Shown here: positions 60,331-64,000 of the stretch, one piece after another
Numbering within the stretch: position 1 is the stretch's first letter
Layout: each line of letters opens with the position of its first letter
Source of the DNA: Agapetus fuscipes
Taxonomy: Eukaryota > Arthropoda > Insecta > Trichoptera > Glossosomatidae
DNA length: 64,000 nucleotides
Assembly (NCBI GenBank): GCA_951799405.1
Contig: OX637362.1
Span: 13,068,493 to 13,132,492, forward strand
Direction: 5' to 3'
Program-made: the position numbers and the translations under genes
Notes under the pieces: model-generated
The model's database searches: none
The model's input: only the letters and a program-made list of their open reading frames with translations
What the model was told of the DNA's origin: nothing

Positions 60331-61321
60331 GAAAACAGTGAGAGAATGTACACAATGTGCAAGAAATATGGGATCTCCAGATAAAGTCGAGTTGAAAAGT
60401 TGGCCGGTAGAACAACATATTTGGAAAAGGATACATTTAGATTTTTTCGGGCCGCTAGCAGGAAAATATTTTTTAGTCGTAGTAGACGCAGCATCAAATT
60501 GGATAGATGCTGTAAAAGTTGATAAAATTGATGCAAGGCATACAATTAGAGAGTTGAAGAGAATATTTTCAGTGTTAGGTATTCCAAGTTGCATTGTAAC
60601 GGATAATGGTACGGCATTTACATCAGTAGATTTTCAAAGGTTTTGCAAAAATTTAAATATTAAGCATTTAACTTCAGCAGTAAATCACCCAGCGTCAAAC
60701 GGTTTGGCGGAGAATACGGTAAAAACAACAAAAAGTTTTTTAAAAAAAATTATGAAAAATGGTATGTTTCCTAACGATTATGAAGATAAGCTTTTGGAAT
60801 TTTTAGTAGATCATAGAAATGCACCATCATTAGCAACAGGGATGGAGCCGAGCGTGCTTATGATAGGTAGAAAAATAAGATCCATTTTTGATACAGTAGT
60901 GCCTGGGGAGAAATCATTTAAAAAGACGGGGAGAAAGGTATGTGTTTTTAAAAAGAGAAATCAGGAAAATCAACAAAGGAATTACAGGGGAAGAAAGATT
61001 AAAGGACTATTCAGAATTGGACAAAAGGTAATGACTAAGGATTTCAGAAATGTAGGGAAGTGGGTTCCATGCATTATATTTAAAACATTGGGAAACAGGA
61101 TTTACTTGGTAAAAGCTGGAAATCAGATTTGGAAAAGACATCATGATCAGATTTCCGGAAGAAAGGTGTCTTGGGAGGATGAGTCTGACAATGACCTGGG
61201 GTTGGGTCAGCTGTTGGATGAGGCAGGACAGATCTCTAATGACTCGGGTGTTTCCAGGTTCCAACCATGGTCGGAGCGCCTGCGTCCGAGGGGGGAGAAC
61301 CGCCTGCGGTACCCAAGATGA
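60296..61321 (+). CDS. Integrase of the RT-less LTR element, N-truncated
   Basis: 341 residues joining element DNA to the target. Only the Cys-Cys half of the HHCC zinc finger remains (RECTQCA), preceded by RFWLGMNTEIEK. The core is complete: Asp in HLDFFGP, Asp in VTDNGTAF and Glu in GLAENTVK, with NHPASNG between. The C-terminal part is basic and includes RIGQKVMTKDFRNVGKWVPC, a GPY/F-like region. The frame differs from gag and the listed Met is only the first in frame, so how it is translated is unknown. The junction removes protease, RT, RNase H and the integrase HH pair. Confidence 0.88.
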   Translation: MRFWLGMNTEIEKTVRECTQCARNMGSPDKVELKSWPVEQHIWKRIHLDFFGPLAGKYFLVVVDAASNWIDAVKVDKIDARHTIRELKRIFSVLGIPSCIVTDNGTAFTSVDFQRFCKNLNIKHLTSAVNHPASNGLAENTVKTTKSFLKKIMKNGMFPNDYEDKLLEFLVDHRNAPSLATGMEPSVLMIGRKIRSIFDTVVPGEKSFKKTGRKVCVFKKRNQENQQRNYRGRKIKGLFRIGQKVMTKDFRNVGKWVPCIIFKTLGNRIYLVKAGNQIWKRHHDQISGRKVSWEDESDNDLGLGQLLDEAGQISNDSGVSRFQPWSERLRPRGENRLRYPR

Positions 61322-61423
61322 AAGAAGATGAAATTGTATAAGATATAATTTTTATTGATATAATATGTTATAATGATAAGTATGATAAGTATGATATAAT
61401 GTAATGTAGATTCGTCATTTAGT

Positions 61424-61431
61424 GAGGGAGG
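61424..61431 (+). other. Polypurine tract
   Basis: gagggaggtg directly precedes the 3' LTR. Confidence 0.7.
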
Positions 61432-61664
61432 TGTAATGTATAATTATGATATGATTATTTAGAGTAGGTAATATCATATATAAGGTAATGTATTATTGTA
61501 ATATAATATTATTAGAGATTATTATTGCTTCACTGAGCAGCCTGGTTTTGTCTCTCGCCTTGTAAACACTGAAATGGAATAATACATCACATTGAAACCA
61601 AGACTCATCTGTTCGTCTGATTGATATCCCCCATCCACAATAAACATCCCCAAAATACATCACA
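61432..61664 (+). repeat. LTR, 3' copy
   Basis: Looks identical to the 5' LTR over 233 bp. Confidence 0.92.
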
Positions 61665-61669
61665 GTAAA

Positions 61670-61890
61670 GCATACTTTTAATTCACTTATTTATTTATTT
61701 TTTGTGCTCGAACATTTTCGCCTAATGAGGCATCTTCAGGAGCAGAATGGTTACAAATATTTGTATAAAAATAATTTTCAAAAGCACAAAAAAGAAATAA
61801 ATAAGTGAATTGAAACTATCTTTTACCCATTTGAATTTTTAAATAATAAAAAATGGACTTTCACTGTGTTAATAGATCAACACTAAAAAA
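61670..61890. mobile_element. Foldback element with ctgaagatg..gcgaaa arms, deleted copy
   Basis: gtgctcgaacattttcgcct and catcttcaggagcagaatgg, then an inverted partial arm (caaaaaagaaataaataagt gaatt) and the end tggactttcactgtgttaat. Its left end was displaced to 58705-58746 by the LTR insertion. Confidence 0.65.
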
Positions 61891-61934
61891 TACAATAAAT
61901 AATAATATGTATGGACATCGAAACTGAATCAGAA

Positions 61935-62032
61935 AACAAATTCCAATTTACTAAACCCTAGCCGCCAACATTACAGATTAATCGCCATTTCGTTATGTCC
62001 TTACATACTTCTTTCAATTCCTCCAGAGTCAT
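61935..62032 (-). pseudogene. LINE-1 ORF end fragment
   Basis: Inverted ccctagccgccaacattaca, atttcgttatgtccttacat and cctccagagtcata. Confidence 0.65.
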
Positions 62033-62764
62033 ATAAGAAATGCATAAAACAGTAAAACGTCATTTACAATAGTAACAATATTATATTTTGTATTGTTTGT
62101 GTATTAACACTGTGAAAATTCATTTTGTGCATTTCATCCAAAAATTATAAATTGTAACAATATTAGCTTTTAATTTATTCATTCATTAAACTAAATAAGG
62201 TGCGAACGTGAATAGACATAGACAAAATTGTGACGTCTCACGGCAAGATTACTAGTGAAAATGCAATGAAATATTTTGTTGTTGATTGCTAAGAATCGTA
62301 GTCATACAAGTGCGACGTTTGCCGCCGAGAAAAAAGTTATAATTTCAAATTTTCGCTGACTCCATTGTGGAGCAAGAGAATGTACAAATAAAAGAGATAA
62401 AAAATATGTTTTTGAATTGCATTTTTTAAATGAAATAATCTACTGAGATAGACTATAATACCATATTAGCAGGTTCAGATGTGTACACACCTGACCAGTT
62501 CCATACAGAATGCTCCGTGCATAAATCTTGCACGCTTTACTGGACGGCATTGCATGCAGGTCATTTTTCATTTTTTATGGAGCCATGGGGAACAACAAAA
62601 AAGATGTGAAAATGTATGAGAGTGTCTTTAAAATGGCAGATAAAAACATATATGTTTTTTTTTCTAAAACATATCTTAGAAATTTTAATCACAATCAATA
62701 ATCTAAAACAATATTAACATGCAAAATTCATAGTAAAAGCATGCCCGTAAACAGACACGCGTAA
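62033..62764. other. No gene recognised
   Basis: Contains gtgtattaacactgtgaaaa (62100), a terminal motif of the foldback family. Otherwise unassigned. Confidence 0.4.
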
Positions 62765-62945
62765 CAGTTACTGTAACTGTAACTCTATCGCCATTCTGCT
62801 AGGAGTGTCCAGAGCCTCTGCAGAGCTGCTTCAATTTTTTCCTATCCTAACATACCACTTTCAATTCATTCACATCCATCACCTTTTTCATGCATTTTCT
62901 TCTTTTACGCTCACTATGTATATGTATCCCATTCTTTCACAATCT
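62765..62945 (-). pseudogene. LINE-2 3' end
   Basis: Inverted tacagt tail (cagttactgtaactgtaact), ccattctgctaggagtgtcc, tctgcagagctgcttcaatt and the ORF end. Confidence 0.7.
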
Positions 62946-62949
62946 AATA

Positions 62950-63142
62950 ATTCTAAATTCTAAATCTAATAAGTTCTTGCTTAAAGATGCTGCATGTGTG
63001 CTTAGGTACAATTCAAAAACCAAACCTCTAGTGAATATATACTCAGTAACTTTTACCAACCTTCGCTGAAACAGGGGTGACATTGTCAAAGTAAACCATC
63101 TTTTTACAGCACGGGTGATCAGCCTCATCAACTCGAGGAATA
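62950..63142 (-). repeat. LINE-1 3' UTR, diverged
   Basis: Inverted tail and module: tctaaatctaataagttctt, ttcgctgaaacaggggtgac, tacagcacgggtgatcagcc. Confidence 0.65.
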
Positions 63143-64000
63143 AATATATGGTATAATTTTTTGACCTGCATGAACAGTTTCCAACATCGATCAATCTTAC
63201 ATGATATCTGATCGGATGACCATCCTATCAACTGTGAATCATTCAATTTGACCTCGTACTTGAACCTATCCATCTAATTCAACAAGGAGATGCCCTAAGA
63301 ATGGACCAACGATCTACATACATCAACGAAGCAAAAAAAAAACGATATTGTCATTCCCTAAGTGGGTCATTGAGGAAAATAAAAAAAAACTGTTTCTGAA
63401 AAATAAAACAGCTCTTAAAATGGACGAATTTCATTAAAAATTGTTAAGCTTAAAAGGCATATAAATATTTAAAGAAATAATTTTCAAAACAGCATAAAGT
63501 ACACAAGTAGCTTAAAAACGTGGGGGGCTCGGCCATTATTTTGTTTGGCGAATTTTTTTTTTTTTTTTCGCGGACAATAATTAATTCAACATTTATTATT
63601 TTATAATCTCACTCGGTAATCCGCGGCGGAACCTTTTTACGGCTTTTTGCAATTTTGCGAAATCTGCTTTCGAGAAAAAATTGTGTGAGAAAAAATACAC
63701 TTGGGGCGTATTGAAAGTAGCTGGAATAAACTACTTGCATTTAATTATAAAGAGAGCACACAAAAAGATAAATAAACAATTGTCCAAGAAAAACATAATA
63801 AATGAGATGTATGCAAATGCACAATTATTACGGCATCAGAATACTACAATTCAAGTATGATACGAGTATGTCATTTACCAAAATGCATCTTATCAATTAA
63901 CCGACATGTGATGAATAAACATTGCATGTATATTATGTAAGCATATTGTTACAAACTGTGAGTTTTTGTGTACATGTACCTAGGCACGTAGTTTCCTGGT
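63143..64000. other. AT-rich, nothing recognised
   Basis: A/T runs dominate. No ORF, TIR or SINE head can be supported. Confidence 0.5.

Larger units (their letters stand above)
58747..61664 (+). mobile_element. RT-less Ty3-type LTR element (gag plus integrase only)
   Basis: Two 233-bp LTRs (58747-58979, 61432-61664) look identical and have TG...CA ends. A 5-bp duplication gtaaa is at 58742-58746 and 61665-61669. Total 2918 bp. It has a primer site, a gag ORF and most of an integrase, but no protease, RT or RNase H. Identical LTRs show that it moved recently, presumably with enzymes supplied by a full-length relative. Confidence 0.92.

Overview
The window is a repeat-dense, AT-rich stretch of an animal nuclear genome, almost certainly an insect. 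The evidence is a multi-exon host gene of the insect DIP/lachesin immunoglobulin family, insect-type Ty3, BEL/Pao, mariner, PIF/Harbinger and LINE elements, and a 5S rRNA fragment of arthropod type. Lepidoptera is plausible, but the sequence alone does not fix the order. There are no operons, CRISPR arrays or intact tRNA genes. One host gene is visible; nearly everything else that can be named is transposable-element DNA, often inserted one element into another.

Layout. 1-6784: SINE, LINE-tail and MITE debris, including a truncated 5S rRNA copy (2532-2635) and a degenerate inverted-repeat block. 6785-13158: complete Ty3 retrotransposon of the CsRn1 type (minus strand, LTRs that look identical, tRNA-Trp-like primer site, gag plus pol in a -1 overlap). 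13159-17555: SINEs and LINE pieces. 17556-24070: complete BEL/Pao element (minus strand, 1712-aa polyprotein, 5-bp target duplication) inside a MITE. 24071-29783: LINE, Helitron and MITE fragments. 29784-39715: nine exons on the plus strand encoding the last 411 residues of a three-Ig, probably GPI-anchored adhesion protein; the signal-peptide exon lies upstream or outside the window. Its introns carry LINEs, SINEs, a hAT MITE and a minisatellite. 39716-45140: gene 3' end, a perfect 95-bp-arm palindrome, SINEs and LINE fragments. 45145-47860: the longest LINE copy (minus, 776-aa ORF). 47861-58700: mariner, foldback elements, MITEs, a PIF/Harbinger derivative with a partial MADF domain, and composite SINEs. 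58747-61664: a short LTR retrotransposon that keeps gag and most of integrase but has no protease, reverse transcriptase or RNase H. 61665-64000: foldback and LINE remains, then AT-rich DNA.

How the parts relate. The LINE here called LINE-1 (RT ending in a GRGRPRK motif, 3' UTR of about 270 bp, tail of repeated gatta) probably generated more than twenty short 5'-truncated copies. A sister family, LINE-2, ends almost at its stop codon with repeated tacagt. Three SINE families (called A, B and C here) have tRNA-like heads, and A and B also occur fused as a composite. RT-encoding elements in this window could in principle mobilise these non-autonomous units. All coordinates and comparisons were read by eye; no alignment or database search was run.
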